This document shows, piece by piece, positions 19,328-28,462 of a DNA stretch of 57,405 nucleotides. Positions within the stretch are counted from its first letter, which is position 1, and each line of letters starts with the position of its first letter. A program made the translations under genes and the position numbers. Below the pieces are notes generated by a model that made no database searches, was not told the DNA's origin, and saw nothing but the letters and a program-made list of their open reading frames with translations. The DNA lies in assembly GCA_017996175.1 (NCBI GenBank), contig JAGOHK010000017.1:1-57405 (forward strand), given 5' to 3'. The DNA comes from Leptospiraceae bacterium. Its GTDB lineage: Bacteria; Spirochaetota; Leptospiria; Leptospirales; Leptospiraceae.

Positions 19328-20095
19328 ATGAATATCAGGGCTTTTGGGAAAACGGATATAGGTATCATTCGGGAAAACAATGAAGACAATTTCCTGATAA
19401 TGAATATTGCCACAGGGGAAGAGGGAGATATAAAAAATCCGACTTCCACCGAAGATGGTATATTACTTTTGGTGACTGATGGAATGGGTGGGGCAGTAGC
19501 CGGCGAGACAGCTTCCCTAATTATGGTAACGGAATCAGCCAAATACATGCGTGCTAATAAAACTGCAATCCCAGAAGCAGCAGCAAGAGAATGTCTTTTG
19601 GTTTCTCACGATCAATGCCATCGAATGATTAAACTCAATCCAGGACTTATGGGAATGGGAACTGTGGCGACAGTTGTCGTTCTAAAGAGAAACAGACTTT
19701 CTATATCTCAAATTGGTGACACCAGACTTTACATCTACCGAAATAAGACTCTTCTCCAAATTACCGAAGATCAAAACTTTGTTTCGGAATTAGTTCGGCT
19801 GGGAATTATTACTCCCGAACAAGCTATGATACATCCACAGAGAAATGCAGTTACACAGGCAATTGGGTCTATTGAACCAATCATTCCGGTTGATTACTCA
19901 GAAAATGTGCAAGCTGGGGATAAAATTCTACTCTGTAGCGACGGGCTTAATGGAATGATTAGTGACTTAGAAATGCAATTGCTTCTAGAAAGTAGCAATG
20001 ACCTTGAAGTAGTGATTGATAATTTAATCGATGCTGCCAAAGATAGCGGAGGACATGATAATATTACAGTCATATTAGCCGAGGTTACACAATAA
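19328..20095 (+). CDS. PP2C-type serine/threonine protein phosphatase
   Basis: A 255-residue single-domain PPM phosphatase of the Stp/PrpC type, expected to reverse Ser/Thr protein kinase phosphorylation using Mn or Mg. All core motifs are present: NNEDN with Asp20, VTDGMGG, the GDTRLY motif, CSDGLNGMI and the final GGHDNITV, covering the usual metal-ligand aspartates. It is cytoplasmic, with no TM segment. Such genes often sit beside a PASTA or STK kinase; none is adjacent here. The next gene starts 2 bp after the stop codon, so the two are probably co-transcribed. The assignment is firm; the partner kinase is unknown. Confidence 0.95.
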   Translation: MNIRAFGKTDIGIIRENNEDNFLIMNIATGEEGDIKNPTSTEDGILLLVTDGMGGAVAGETASLIMVTESAKYMRANKTAIPEAAARECLLVSHDQCHRMIKLNPGLMGMGTVATVVVLKRNRLSISQIGDTRLYIYRNKTLLQITEDQNFVSELVRLGIITPEQAMIHPQRNAVTQAIGSIEPIIPVDYSENVQAGDKILLCSDGLNGMISDLEMQLLLESSNDLEVVIDNLIDAAKDSGGHDNITVILAEVTQ

Positions 20096-20097
20096 TC

Positions 20098-21228
20098 ATG
20101 AAATCCTATTTCATTGATTCAGACAATATAAAACTCCATGTTCTTGCTGCTGATGAAAAAGACGGAAAGGAAACTATTCTTTTTATACACGGATACCCTG
20201 ATATTTCTTCGAGTTGGGTAAAACAATTTGAATATTTTAAAGACAAATATAGAGTTGCTGCATTTGATTTGCGTGGAATCAAAAATTCCTTTCAAGAAAA
20301 AATTCCAACTGCATTTAATATGCAGAATCTTTTAGAAGATTTAGATAATGTAATTGAATTTCTAGTCGGTAGAAATGGAAAAGTTCATTTAGTTGGTCAC
20401 GATTGGGGTGCTGTAATTTCCTGGTGTTATATTTCAGATCCTATTTATCTCAAAAAAGTTTTTACTTTTACCTCGATAAGCTGTCCGCATCCTAAACTTT
20501 TTTATAATAATGTATTTGGTAAATTATTCAGTTGGAATTTAGCGGAAATGCAAAAGTCTATAGACCAAATTGCAAGATCTTGGTACATACTTTTGTTTCA
20601 AATCCCTGCTTTACCTGAATTAATTTGGAAGACTTTGGGATCTTCCATCTGGAAAGCAGTTTTGAAAGCGGCTAACGTTCCTGAATCAGATGAAATGTTT
20701 CAATTCGACAAAGAAAAAATTTTAGAGCGCACTATTGGAAATATAGGACTGTACAGGGAGATTCTTAAAAATGCGGGAGCGGATATACCTGATTTGCCTT
20801 TAGAAAAAGTAACTTTACCGATAACGGTTATTGTCCCCGAAAATGATGCGGCACTCTCTCCAATGATTTATGAGAAAACGAAAGATTATTTCATAAATGC
20901 TGATTTTCAATATATACAAGCAAATCATTGGGTGCATAGAGAAAAGCCTTATCATGTAAACCAAGTGATTGAGAAATTCCTAAGAGAATTTATGAAGAAC
21001 TCTGATATTTACTTTCATTCGGAATGGGATACAGGAAATTTAAGTGCAGGAGAAATTCTAATTCAACTTAAGAAAAAAATATCAGACTTAAATCCGGGGA
21101 ATATTTTAAAACTCAAAACAAAAGAATCTGGCATAAAAGATGCGTTATTCTCTTGGTCTCTTCTAACTGGCAATCAACTTATAAAATCCAAAGAATCTGA
21201 GTTTTACATTAAACGTAAGCAGAAATAA
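20098..21228 (+). CDS. Alpha/beta hydrolase, epoxide-hydrolase-like
   Basis: A 376-residue alpha/beta hydrolase. HGYPDISSSW (31-40) supplies the oxyanion side, GHDWGAV (100-106) contains nucleophile Asp102 in the form typical of epoxide hydrolases and haloalkane dehalogenases, and NHWVHREKP near 280 contains the catalytic His. About 80 residues beyond the catalytic domain form an extra C-terminal segment with no recognisable motif, which is unusual for the family. No signal peptide is present. The gene follows the PP2C gene after 2 bp, but a functional link is not obvious. Substrate class (epoxide, haloalkane or ester) cannot be settled from sequence. Confidence 0.87.
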   Translation: MKSYFIDSDNIKLHVLAADEKDGKETILFIHGYPDISSSWVKQFEYFKDKYRVAAFDLRGIKNSFQEKIPTAFNMQNLLEDLDNVIEFLVGRNGKVHLVGHDWGAVISWCYISDPIYLKKVFTFTSISCPHPKLFYNNVFGKLFSWNLAEMQKSIDQIARSWYILLFQIPALPELIWKTLGSSIWKAVLKAANVPESDEMFQFDKEKILERTIGNIGLYREILKNAGADIPDLPLEKVTLPITVIVPENDAALSPMIYEKTKDYFINADFQYIQANHWVHREKPYHVNQVIEKFLREFMKNSDIYFHSEWDTGNLSAGEILIQLKKKISDLNPGNILKLKTKESGIKDALFSWSLLTGNQLIKSKESEFYIKRKQK

Positions 21229-21232
21229 AAAA

Positions 21233-21260
21233 CGCGGATAACTCTTTCGAATTATCCGCG
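21233..21260 (-). terminator. Intrinsic terminator for the small lipoprotein gene
   Basis: A 9-bp perfect stem, CGCGGATAA (21233-21241) with TTATCCGCG (21252-21260) and a 10-nt loop, is followed on the minus strand by TTTTTTATTTC. It lies 32 bp beyond the stop codon of the 54-residue lipoprotein gene and immediately after the convergent hydrolase gene. On the plus strand the following sequence is only weakly T-rich, so termination there would be less efficient. Confidence 0.85.
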
Positions 21261-21291
21261 TCCAGTATTTAATTAATTATTAGTTAACTAA

Positions 21292-21456
21292 TTATTTTTT
21301 AGCAGGTGTTTTAGCAGGTGTTTTAGCAGGTGCTGGTGCAGGTGCTGGTTCAGCTGCTTTTGTTTCAGCAGGTGGAGTTGTTTCTTCTGGTGTTGAAGAG
21401 CAATATCCTAAGCTGAGAATTAATACTACTAGTAATGAAGCGATAATTTTATTCAT
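21292..21456 (-). CDS. 54-residue Ala/Pro-rich lipoprotein
   Basis: A small gene between the two convergent or co-directional neighbours. It is preceded by a good ribosome-binding site (AAGGAGA, 7 nt before ATG) and followed by an intrinsic terminator. The product begins MNKIIASLLVVLILSLGYCS, a lipoprotein signal peptide with probable lipidated Cys19 (lipobox LGYC). The mature part is ~35 residues, almost only Pro, Ala, Glu, Thr and Lys, ending in tandem AP and KTPA repeats (PAPAPAPAKTPAKTPAKK). Such extended, cationic small lipoproteins may associate with peptidoglycan or act as spacers, but no function can be assigned. Confidence 0.85.
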   Translation of the reverse strand: MNKIIASLLVVLILSLGYCSSTPEETTPPAETKAAEPAPAPAPAKTPAKTPAKK

Positions 21457-21562
21457 TAAATGTCTCCTTATGGTTTAATGGTATTATTTTTTGCCTAGGG
21501 TATTTAATCAACTTTATTTTTATAGGAAGTAAAGTTTTCTTTCAAGAAAAAAGAAAAATAAA

Positions 21563-22738
21563 TTAGTTCTTTTCTAAGTAGATACGGACAATCTCTTTTA
21601 GAACCGTTAGTCCAATGCCCATCGCATCTTCATCAATGTCGAACTTAGAACTGTGATGTGGATTTACAAACCCCTTTTGTTTGTTACGAGAGCCAATAAA
21701 AAAATAACAGCCGGGAACTTTCATAAGAAAGGCAGAAAAATCTTCTCCTCCCATTGTGCGTACTTCTTCTTCTGTAACAGAATCTTTTCCTAAAACTTCG
21801 TAAGCCGCTTGTCGAACGATATTCGCCATAGCTGGATCATTGATCGTTGGTTTATCTACTCGTTTGTAGTTGATTACAACTTTCGCACCAAAACTTTCTG
21901 CAATACCAGTTACAATTTTTTTTAACTTCTCTGGAACTTCTTCATAGACTTTTTTCGAATACGTTCGCACAGTTCCAGTCATTACAACAGACTCTGTTAT
22001 TACGTTAAACGCGTTACCCCCGTGAATAGTTCCAACTGTAACCACACAAGGCTCAAGAGGGTCCACTGAGCGAGACACAATTGTTTGAAGTGCAGTGATG
22101 ATATGTGCAGATACAATGATCGGATCCACTGTATGTTGTGGCATTGCCCCATGTCCACTGATGCCCGTAACTGTAATTTTAAATTCATCGACAGATGCCA
22201 TCATAGTTCCATCGACTACTCCCACTTTGCCTATATCAACGTGATTCCAAACATGTAAAGCGAAACAAGCGTCTACTTTGTATTTGTCGAGAATTCCTTC
22301 CTCTATCATCTTATCTGCACCACTTCCTCCTTCTTCGGCAGGTTGAAAGACTAATAGCACTTTGCCTCTGGGGATAATAGACCTGATATCTTGTTTAATT
22401 TCTTCTGCAAGTCCCATGAGAACTGACGTATGCGCATCATGACCACAAGCGTGCATGACACCTGGATTTTGAGAAATATAATCAGTAGTATTTTCTTCGT
22501 GAATGGGAAGAGCATCCATGTCAGCACGGACTAACAGCGTTTTACCCGGAATACCCGAATCAATGAGAGAAACAATTCCAGTCTTCGCGATCTTATCTTG
22601 AAAACTAAGTCCCAATTTCTCTAAATGCGCCTTCACAAACGCAGCCGTATTCTCTTCTTCATATTTCAGCTCCGGCTTACTATGAATAGCCCTTCGATAC
22701 TGAACTAATTCTCTTTGTCTTTCTTCTGATATGTTCAT
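21563..22738 (-). CDS. M20-family amidohydrolase (N-acyl amino acid / hippurate hydrolase type)
   Basis: A 391-residue zinc or manganese amidohydrolase of the M20D group, which removes acyl groups from N-acyl amino acids. Motifs in order: RADMDALPI (71-79), HACGHDAHT (96-104; metal-binding Cys98, His100 and His103), [11 protein letters not shown] with the catalytic Glu pair, and the late GGEDFSAF that carries a metal ligand. The length is typical. It is cytoplasmic. The gene lies between the small lipoprotein gene and repeat copy B; a functional tie to the S45 acylase nearby is imaginable but unsupported. The substrate cannot be told apart among hippurate, N-acetyl amino acids and amino-acid conjugates. 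Confidence 0.93.
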   Translation of the reverse strand: MNISEERQRELVQYRRAIHSKPELKYEEENTAAFVKAHLEKLGLSFQDKIAKTGIVSLIDSGIPGKTLLVRADMDALPIHEENTTDYISQNPGVMHACGHDAHTSVLMGLAEEIKQDIRSIIPRGKVLLVFQPAEEGGSGADKMIEEGILDKYKVDACFALHVWNHVDIGKVGVVDGTMMASVDEFKITVTGISGHGAMPQHTVDPIIVSAHIITALQTIVSRSVDPLEPCVVTVGTIHGGNAFNVITESVVMTGTVRTYSKKVYEEVPEKLKKIVTGIAESFGAKVVINYKRVDKPTINDPAMANIVRQAAYEVLGKDSVTEEEVRTMGGEDFSAFLMKVPGCYFFIGSRNKQKGFVNPHHSSKFDIDEDAMGIGLTVLKEIVRIYLEKN

Positions 22739-22771
22739 TGTATTTTCCTTTTTTTACCACGGATGGCTTTA

Positions 22772-22879
22772 AAAGATTACCACCGATGGACACAGATAAC
22801 AGAACGATAAAAGATACGATAACGGAATTAATCCCATCGGCATTTATCGGTGCTCTCGGTGTCCATCGGTGGTAATCTG
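22772..22879. repeat. Dispersed palindromic repeat, copy B (short core)
   Basis: Left end AAGATTACCACCGATGGACA, right end GTCCATCGGTGGTAATC, ending directly at the stop codon of the ThyX-like gene. The core is shortened compared with copies C and E. A partial end motif (TACCACGGATGG) also occurs ~20 bp before the left end, suggesting a nested or rearranged insertion. Confidence 0.85.
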
Positions 22880-24451
22880 CTATATGACCCGACTATAATC
22901 TTTGACTTCTTGTTTCCAGACTTGGACTCCGCAATATTTATCTCCTTCTGGACAATATGGTTTTTGTTCACCCATTTGTCTTACACCACAGGGAGCTTTG
23001 ATCCAACGCGCGATTTCGGGATTTACTTTTTCTACGTCTGTGACTTCATTTAAAGATGCGTAGAAAATTTCCTCCTGCGCATTATAACAAAGCCTAGATC
23101 TCCACTTGTGATGTAGGTTTAGTAAGTCCCCACTTTCATAGAATCGAATTGGAATAGCATTTGGAAAAAGATAAGTGGCGTGCTCTTTGTTTTTACATTC
23201 GTCGAGGAAACGATTGACTCGCTCAAAAATTCCATTCATACGTTTAATATACTCTTCATGTAACACCGGATACTTCTCAATAACCACAGGTGTGATATAA
23301 TCAGCCTTACCCGCATACTGGGCAAGTAAAACAGGACGAGCGCCCGGAACCATTCTATGGCGTTGGTCTTGGCTGTCGGCGGTGTGAGAAATTCTTTTTT
23401 TGAAAGTATAATGCACTTGCGACAAAGCACGAGAAATAGGACTTAAAGTAGTTTCATTCAAAGTAGAAGTAAGATGATTATTTTCCAGTGGGGATAATAC
23501 TAATTTAACCGCATCTGCGTCACTTAGTCTCGACTTAGACGCACCAACGACAGCACGAACAGCAGAGGCAAGTAACTCAGAGGCATTTTCATTATGACCG
23601 ACTACTCTAGAGTATCTGCCAACCATATCCGAATCAAACTCTTCTAAAAATTCTTTCGCATAAGACTTGTTGTAGGGTGAGTTGGAAGAAAATACATTTT
23701 GAAAAAACTTATATTCCGTTGTTTCCTCTAAAGGAATTGGATCATCCATTTCTTCCACGTATAGCGGATCAATCCCCTTAACCGCTTCCATCATCTGGCT
23801 AACAACCATTCTCTGCTCTTCTGGAACATCAAAGGTATTCATAAGTCTATGATACCTGTGAAGTGTGAGACCATTAATCGTATGAAATAAATAGGTATGA
23901 GTCGCGAGCGGCAAAAGGTAACGGGCAACTTCCAAACTTTTTTTCTTAATGGGGTCTTGCCATTTTTCAGGGTAATTGGCGCGGGCTTTGTAAATGGCAA
24001 AGTATTCCTTCGCAATATAAGGATTTAGCCGCTCGATAAAATCAAAGTACGCATCTGAACTATAATTGACAGCATCCAAATAAAGCTCTAGCTCACGTCC
24101 TTCGAGAGATTCTGGAATATAATAATTTTCTCGTTTAACTTCCACATACCTCTGACTTACTTGTTCGGAATTATAAAACGGATGCGAATGTAAAAACGAC
24201 CAAACAAACTGTCGCGAAACTTTATCAATGGTAAAAATAAACTGCGGATGCTGTCTAGTCGTCAAATGTCCTGCCTTCTTGGTAGACTTGGCAACACGGT
24301 CCCGAATCTCGATGGACTTTTCGGATTTCACCATATCTTCTGGAAGTAAAATTCCTTTAGAAGAGTAACAGGTTCTAGCACTTGCGATGGCTAGATTAAA
24401 TGGATTTTTGCTGTAATCAATTAGGTTTACAATGGGCTTAGTAGTATTCAT
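22880..24451 (-). CDS. thyX: Double-length ThyX-like flavin-dependent thymidylate synthase
   Basis: A 523-residue protein from the preferred ATG (an upstream frame to 24517 exists but would overlap the divergent promoter space). It appears to be two fused ThyX-like domains. The first half has [13 protein letters not shown] and [11 protein letters not shown] (from about residue 95), matching the SxxxxSxRY side of the ThyX signature but without RHR; the second half has [11 protein letters not shown] with RHR at 364-366 but lacks the SxRY part, followed by [13 protein letters not shown]. ThyX transfers a methylene from folate to dUMP using FAD and NADPH. Chlamydial ThyX proteins are similarly about 530 residues. 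The C terminus has three Cys (488, 500, 507). Activity is plausible but not proven by motifs. Confidence 0.75.
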   Translation of the reverse strand: MNTTKPIVNLIDYSKNPFNLAIASARTCYSSKGILLPEDMVKSEKSIEIRDRVAKSTKKAGHLTTRQHPQFIFTIDKVSRQFVWSFLHSHPFYNSEQVSQRYVEVKRENYYIPESLEGRELELYLDAVNYSSDAYFDFIERLNPYIAKEYFAIYKARANYPEKWQDPIKKKSLEVARYLLPLATHTYLFHTINGLTLHRYHRLMNTFDVPEEQRMVVSQMMEAVKGIDPLYVEEMDDPIPLEETTEYKFFQNVFSSNSPYNKSYAKEFLEEFDSDMVGRYSRVVGHNENASELLASAVRAVVGASKSRLSDADAVKLVLSPLENNHLTSTLNETTLSPISRALSQVHYTFKKRISHTADSQDQRHRMVPGARPVLLAQYAGKADYITPVVIEKYPVLHEEYIKRMNGIFERVNRFLDECKNKEHATYLFPNAIPIRFYESGDLLNLHHKWRSRLCYNAQEEIFYASLNEVTDVEKVNPEIARWIKAPCGVRQMGEQKPYCPEGDKYCGVQVWKQEVKDYSRVI

Positions 24452-24597
24452 GGGTTTTATTGTCTCGACAATAGAAAAAATATTATGTCGTAAAAAGACA
24501 AGAAATATTCTTTGCATGGAAATATATAGTCATCCGATTGAAAAATTTCCTTGCAAAATCCCTAAGCCAATCAATTTACTATTTATCGAGACATAAT

Positions 24598-25779
24598 ATG
24601 AGAGTTACCAGTCGCCGAAAAAAGCAGGAATCCAAAGTAAACCTCCGCTATTCCTTTCATACAAAAGAAAAGAGGAAAGAAGAGACCAGAGCCTTAGTAG
24701 TAATTGAACAAACAAAAGTTCGAAAGAAATACATTCAGGGTTGCAAACGAACCATCAAAGACCTAGAAAAAGCAAAACAAGAGTGGGAAGAGTTTCAGAG
24801 TGTGGATGTACCTAGTTACGAGCAATGGTACAACCAAAGCTTTGGCTCAGACCTATCCCAAATCCGAGAGGCGCACGCAAAAGCACAAGACCTCAATTCT
24901 ACCCTCCAAGAAATCAGGTATTGGATGATGAAACGAGATATGTCCCCCTACGAGGCTTATAAGTTAGTTATGGACAGAAAAGCAAATCCAGAAAAATACC
25001 GCACCCTTGATGAAGAAGCGGCAGAGAGAGAGCGCGAGCAAAAACGGAAATGGAAAGAAAAATATGGAAAAGATTTTTTTGATGAAGAGGAGGACTTTGA
25101 GGATGAGGAAGAAGATGGCGAATTCTTTGGAGATGGAAAAGAACCTTCCGAAGAAGAGCTAAGGATGATGTTTGAATTCTTTATCCAAGCAAATCCTTCC
25201 ATCAAAAGCAAAATGAAAGATAAAGGATTCTATGATTTTATGTTTGAACGCTTCAAGGAAGATGTCCTTGGCAGAAAAAGTAAAAATCCAGAGACGGACG
25301 AAGTGGATCCTAAAACCAGTGTCGAAGATCGTATCAAGAACATTTACCGAATCTTGGTTCGAAAACTCCACCCCGATTACCAAGCGGAAATTACTCCGTA
25401 TATGCAGTCTCTTTGGCATGAAGTCCAAGAAGCCTACAAAGCCAAGGATTTAGAGCGTTTAGAGACAATGCTTGCTATTTCGAATATCCAAACGGGTGAT
25501 TTTTCCGAAGAAATAAGTGTGTCCCAGATTCTAAATGTCCAATCTGAATACAAAAGCCAGTTGAAATCCCTTCGTGCCCAAATCCGAAAAGCAAGAAAAC
25601 GAGTAGAATGGGGATTTTCTAAATTAACCGATACAAAACCCCTTTCCCAAAAAATCAGATCCGATTTGAAAATGGAGCTCAAAAGTCACCAATTTCATAT
25701 TCAGCAATTCGAAAAACAATTGCAAGCATGGTCTAAACCAATGCAACGTGTTTCAAAGAATCGGTATATATATGTATAA
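24598..25779 (+). CDS. J-domain (DnaJ-like) protein with acidic central region
   Basis: A 393-residue protein from ATG 24598; a TTG at 24538 gives 20 more residues but lacks a ribosome-binding site and crowds the divergent gene. The N-terminal ~150 residues are basic and helical. A strongly acidic stretch follows (for example FFDEEEDFEDEEEDGEFF), then a J-domain-like segment near residues 265-325 with RKLHPDYQ, whose HPD tripeptide is the part that stimulates DnaK ATPase. A final ~80-residue basic helical tail follows. There is no Gly/Phe or zinc-finger region, so it is a class C J-protein. It diverges from the ThyX-like gene across ~146 bp. Client and partner are unknown. Confidence 0.8.
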   Translation: MRVTSRRKKQESKVNLRYSFHTKEKRKEETRALVVIEQTKVRKKYIQGCKRTIKDLEKAKQEWEEFQSVDVPSYEQWYNQSFGSDLSQIREAHAKAQDLNSTLQEIRYWMMKRDMSPYEAYKLVMDRKANPEKYRTLDEEAAEREREQKRKWKEKYGKDFFDEEEDFEDEEEDGEFFGDGKEPSEEELRMMFEFFIQANPSIKSKMKDKGFYDFMFERFKEDVLGRKSKNPETDEVDPKTSVEDRIKNIYRILVRKLHPDYQAEITPYMQSLWHEVQEAYKAKDLERLETMLAISNIQTGDFSEEISVSQILNVQSEYKSQLKSLRAQIRKARKRVEWGFSKLTDTKPLSQKIRSDLKMELKSHQFHIQQFEKQLQAWSKPMQRVSKNRYIYV

Positions 25780-25879
25780 TTTCCTAAAATTGAAACTAAA
25801 ATAATTACTTGACTCCCAAAAAGACCTAAATATTATCTCTGCATCTATTCAAAAATATCTCATAAGCTGGTAATTTGCT

Positions 25880-26656
25880 TTGAAAAAAACAGAAACAGAA
25901 ATTAAAGAAATCGTTCAAGACGCAGTTAACAAAAACAATATTCTCAGCATGAAAACTTATCTTTTAAGCGACTATGGGGAGAATATTTTAAAAATTATCG
26001 CATCCTCAATCCTTGAGAAATTTAACAGAATCGATTTAATGGAAATCTCTTATTCCGCAGCCAAAGAACTTGTAATCAATGCTACCAAAGCGAATTTAAA
26101 ACGTGTACTTTTTAAAGACCTGGGTCTGGATATAAATAATCCTGACGACTATGATAAAGGTCTTAATGAATTCAAAGGGCATCTTACCGAAGACAAAATC
26201 ATTAATTACAAACCTTTATTTAAAAAATACGATCTTCCAGTGACCGCTACTTTCTATTATACAAAAGATGTTTTAAATATTAAAGTAAAAAATAATTTTC
26301 CACTACTTCCCATTGAGGAAACACGAATTCGTGATAAATTCCAGAAGGCGACTAGTTTCTCAAGTCTCATTGATTTTTTTATGGAATACGGAGATAGTAC
26401 TGAGGGAGCCGGAATGGGAATTACGATGGTTGGAATTTTGCTGGATCAATCAGGAATCAATAAACATAGTTTTAGTCTTTACTCCAGTGATAAATATAAA
26501 GAGACAGTGGCTAAGATTGAAATACCTCTTCACGATGGATATATTTCAAAACGAGAAATGTTCCAGCGCGAGTTAAAAGAAAAAGGAATTACTCCTGACG
26601 AATTCAGAAAAGATTTTAGCTATAATTATAAACATTTTGATAAATTAGCAGGATAA
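25880..26656 (+). CDS. GHKL-type ATPase protein (histidine-kinase-like)
   Basis: A 258-residue soluble protein. The N-box-like KELVINATKANLKRV (62-76) and the glycine-rich GAGMGITMVGILL (about 176-188) give the order expected in GHKL ATP-binding domains; there is no phospho-acceptor His domain, receiver or sensor. It may be a serine/anti-sigma-type kinase or an orphan regulatory ATPase; a STAS protein occurs at 36.8 kb. The start is TTG, since the only in-frame ATG lies within the conserved region and a stop codon (25871) precedes the TTG; homology to the coiled-coil protein at 11.4 kb supports this start. The gene is followed by ~75 bp before the convergent phosphatase gene. Confidence 0.8.
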   Translation: MKKTETEIKEIVQDAVNKNNILSMKTYLLSDYGENILKIIASSILEKFNRIDLMEISYSAAKELVINATKANLKRVLFKDLGLDINNPDDYDKGLNEFKGHLTEDKIINYKPLFKKYDLPVTATFYYTKDVLNIKVKNNFPLLPIEETRIRDKFQKATSFSSLIDFFMEYGDSTEGAGMGITMVGILLDQSGINKHSFSLYSSDKYKETVAKIEIPLHDGYISKREMFQRELKEKGITPDEFRKDFSYNYKHFDKLAG

Positions 26657-26731
26657 AATTTTCTTTCGGCGATGCATTTAACTTGATCAAGTTATAGAAA
26701 TAAGTGCCGAGTAAGATTTTTTACAACAAAC

Positions 26732-28435
26732 TCATAATGCTTTAGGTTCTTGTAAAGTTATACTCAGAAGAGATATATCATCCATCAAAATGCCTCTCTT
26801 TAGGATGGATGGTAGTACTTTATGAATATCACCCTTTGCTTCCACTAAACATTCGAGAAATAAATGATCGTTCGAGTTGATTTCTCTCGCATTTGTCTCT
26901 GTGTTCGTTAGTAAAATATCATCTTTTCCATCCGATCCGAAAACGAGAATGTCATTTTTTTGTAACTGGTTTCTTCCAATCTTTAAATTGTTATTATGAA
27001 TTTTTTCATAAACAAAACTTTCTCCAATTTTTTGATTTGCTTCTCCTTCTTCCCAAAAATCAGCTTTCCCATCTCGGTATAGAACCATCGGAGGATGACC
27101 CGCATTTAAGGAAAAAATTCTACCAGTCTCGTCATTGAGTAAAGCCATGATACAAGAAACACTCATTGTGCCCTGCATAGAATAAAAAACTTTTACAAGT
27201 TCTACATAACAATCTTCTAGCCACTCTTCGGGTCGATTCATCTGCAAGAGATTTCCTGAATATTGAGTACGATTTAAAATAGATCGAATCACCGAACCAA
27301 AAATTAAAGCACCACCCGCGCCCTGCATGGATTTGCCCATGGCATCTGCGTTGCAAAAAAATAAATAGTCTTTATCCCCTAATTTTAAAGTATCACATAA
27401 AATAAAATCTCCTCCGATTTCAGATGCAGATTTTCTGAATTCAAATTTCATTTTTTGATCTAGAAAATATTCGATTTTAACATTTTTATTTTCGATAAAA
27501 TTTCCGATGAGAGGCTGAAGTAGATTAGCCGTTAAGTAGTAATCTCCTTTTTTTTGTTCATGTAAAAGATTTACTTCATGCAAAACATTTTGGAGTTCCC
27601 GTGTGCGCTCTTCTACTTTTTTTTCTAAGTTTTGATTGAGTTCAGTTAGAGACGAACTGTAAGTTTTAATACTTACCCGCATTTCGTTAAATGCATTTGC
27701 CAAAAGTCCGATTTCGTCATTTGACAAAACTTCAATTTTATGATCAAAGTTTTTATTTTCCATTTCTTCGGCGGCATCTTTTAAATTCAAAATTGGTGTA
27801 GAAAAATGGAGGGAGAAGCGGATACTGATAAATACCCCCATTATACTAAAACCAGCAATCATTAGAAAGGCAATAAAAACACTTTTATAGAGAGATAAGT
27901 TGAGATACTTTGTGGAGAGTCCAATCCGAAGTTTTGCGATAATTCGATCGCCCGCTTTTACATAGGACATTACATCAATACATTCCAGATCGTTGTGATC
28001 AATCATTCGGATTTCCATATTCTGCACGTTTCCATCTTCTTCGGCTTTTAATTCGGAAATCACTCGATCTAGACTAGAATTTTTATCACCATTCTTTACT
28101 GTTTTATCTCGGCTTACAATTGCATTTCCATCTTCGCTTTCAAGGATAACATAGACTATCTCAATATCATTCTCAACGAGTTCAGTTGCTCCTTTTTCTA
28201 CCTCAGAGAAATTGAAACTTGCAATGAGGTTTTCGGAAACTAAAGCCATACTCCTAGTTATCATTACTCCTCGTTTTACTAGCGAACGTTTTAGTTGAGA
28301 CATTAACATGATTGTAAAGAATATACTGGATATGGTGATCAGTAAAATTACAATGAAGGAAATTGTTAGAGTCAGTTTACTCTTTATACTTTTACTTTCT
28401 CTGAAGAGGGAAGATATCCAAGGAATTTGTTTCAT
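26732..28435 (-). CDS. Membrane-bound HAMP-SpoIIE (PP2C) phosphatase
   Basis: A 567-residue sensor phosphatase. TM1 is about residues 21-45, a periplasmic sensor domain of ~140 residues follows, TM2 is about 187-208, then HAMP (about 209-262), a short coiled coil with EKKVEERTRELQN and a SpoIIE-type PP2C domain with IGGDFIL, NADAMGKSMQGAGG, LNAGHPPM, FGSDGKDD and DDISLL. It would dephosphorylate a cytoplasmic STAS-type antagonist in response to a periplasmic signal. It is divergent from two periplasmic-binding-type genes that start 27 bp upstream, which makes a ligand-relay relationship attractive. The phosphatase domain is a paralogue of the one at the window start. Confidence 0.93.
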   Translation of the reverse strand: MKQIPWISSLFRESKSIKSKLTLTISFIVILLITISSIFFTIMLMSQLKRSLVKRGVMITRSMALVSENLIASFNFSEVEKGATELVENDIEIVYVILESEDGNAIVSRDKTVKNGDKNSSLDRVISELKAEEDGNVQNMEIRMIDHNDLECIDVMSYVKAGDRIIAKLRIGLSTKYLNLSLYKSVFIAFLMIAGFSIMGVFISIRFSLHFSTPILNLKDAAEEMENKNFDHKIEVLSNDEIGLLANAFNEMRVSIKTYSSSLTELNQNLEKKVEERTRELQNVLHEVNLLHEQKKGDYYLTANLLQPLIGNFIENKNVKIEYFLDQKMKFEFRKSASEIGGDFILCDTLKLGDKDYLFFCNADAMGKSMQGAGGALIFGSVIRSILNRTQYSGNLLQMNRPEEWLEDCYVELVKVFYSMQGTMSVSCIMALLNDETGRIFSLNAGHPPMVLYRDGKADFWEEGEANQKIGESFVYEKIHNNNLKIGRNQLQKNDILVFGSDGKDDILLTNTETNAREINSNDHLFLECLVEAKGDIHKVLPSILKRGILMDDISLLSITLQEPKAL

Positions 28436-28462
28436 ATTTATATAAAATAGACTTTATCTAGC

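Noticed and set aside
24452..24517. Upstream extension of the ThyX-like frame
   Set aside because: It would leave no promoter space before the divergent J-domain gene, and the extra 22 residues are not ThyX-like.
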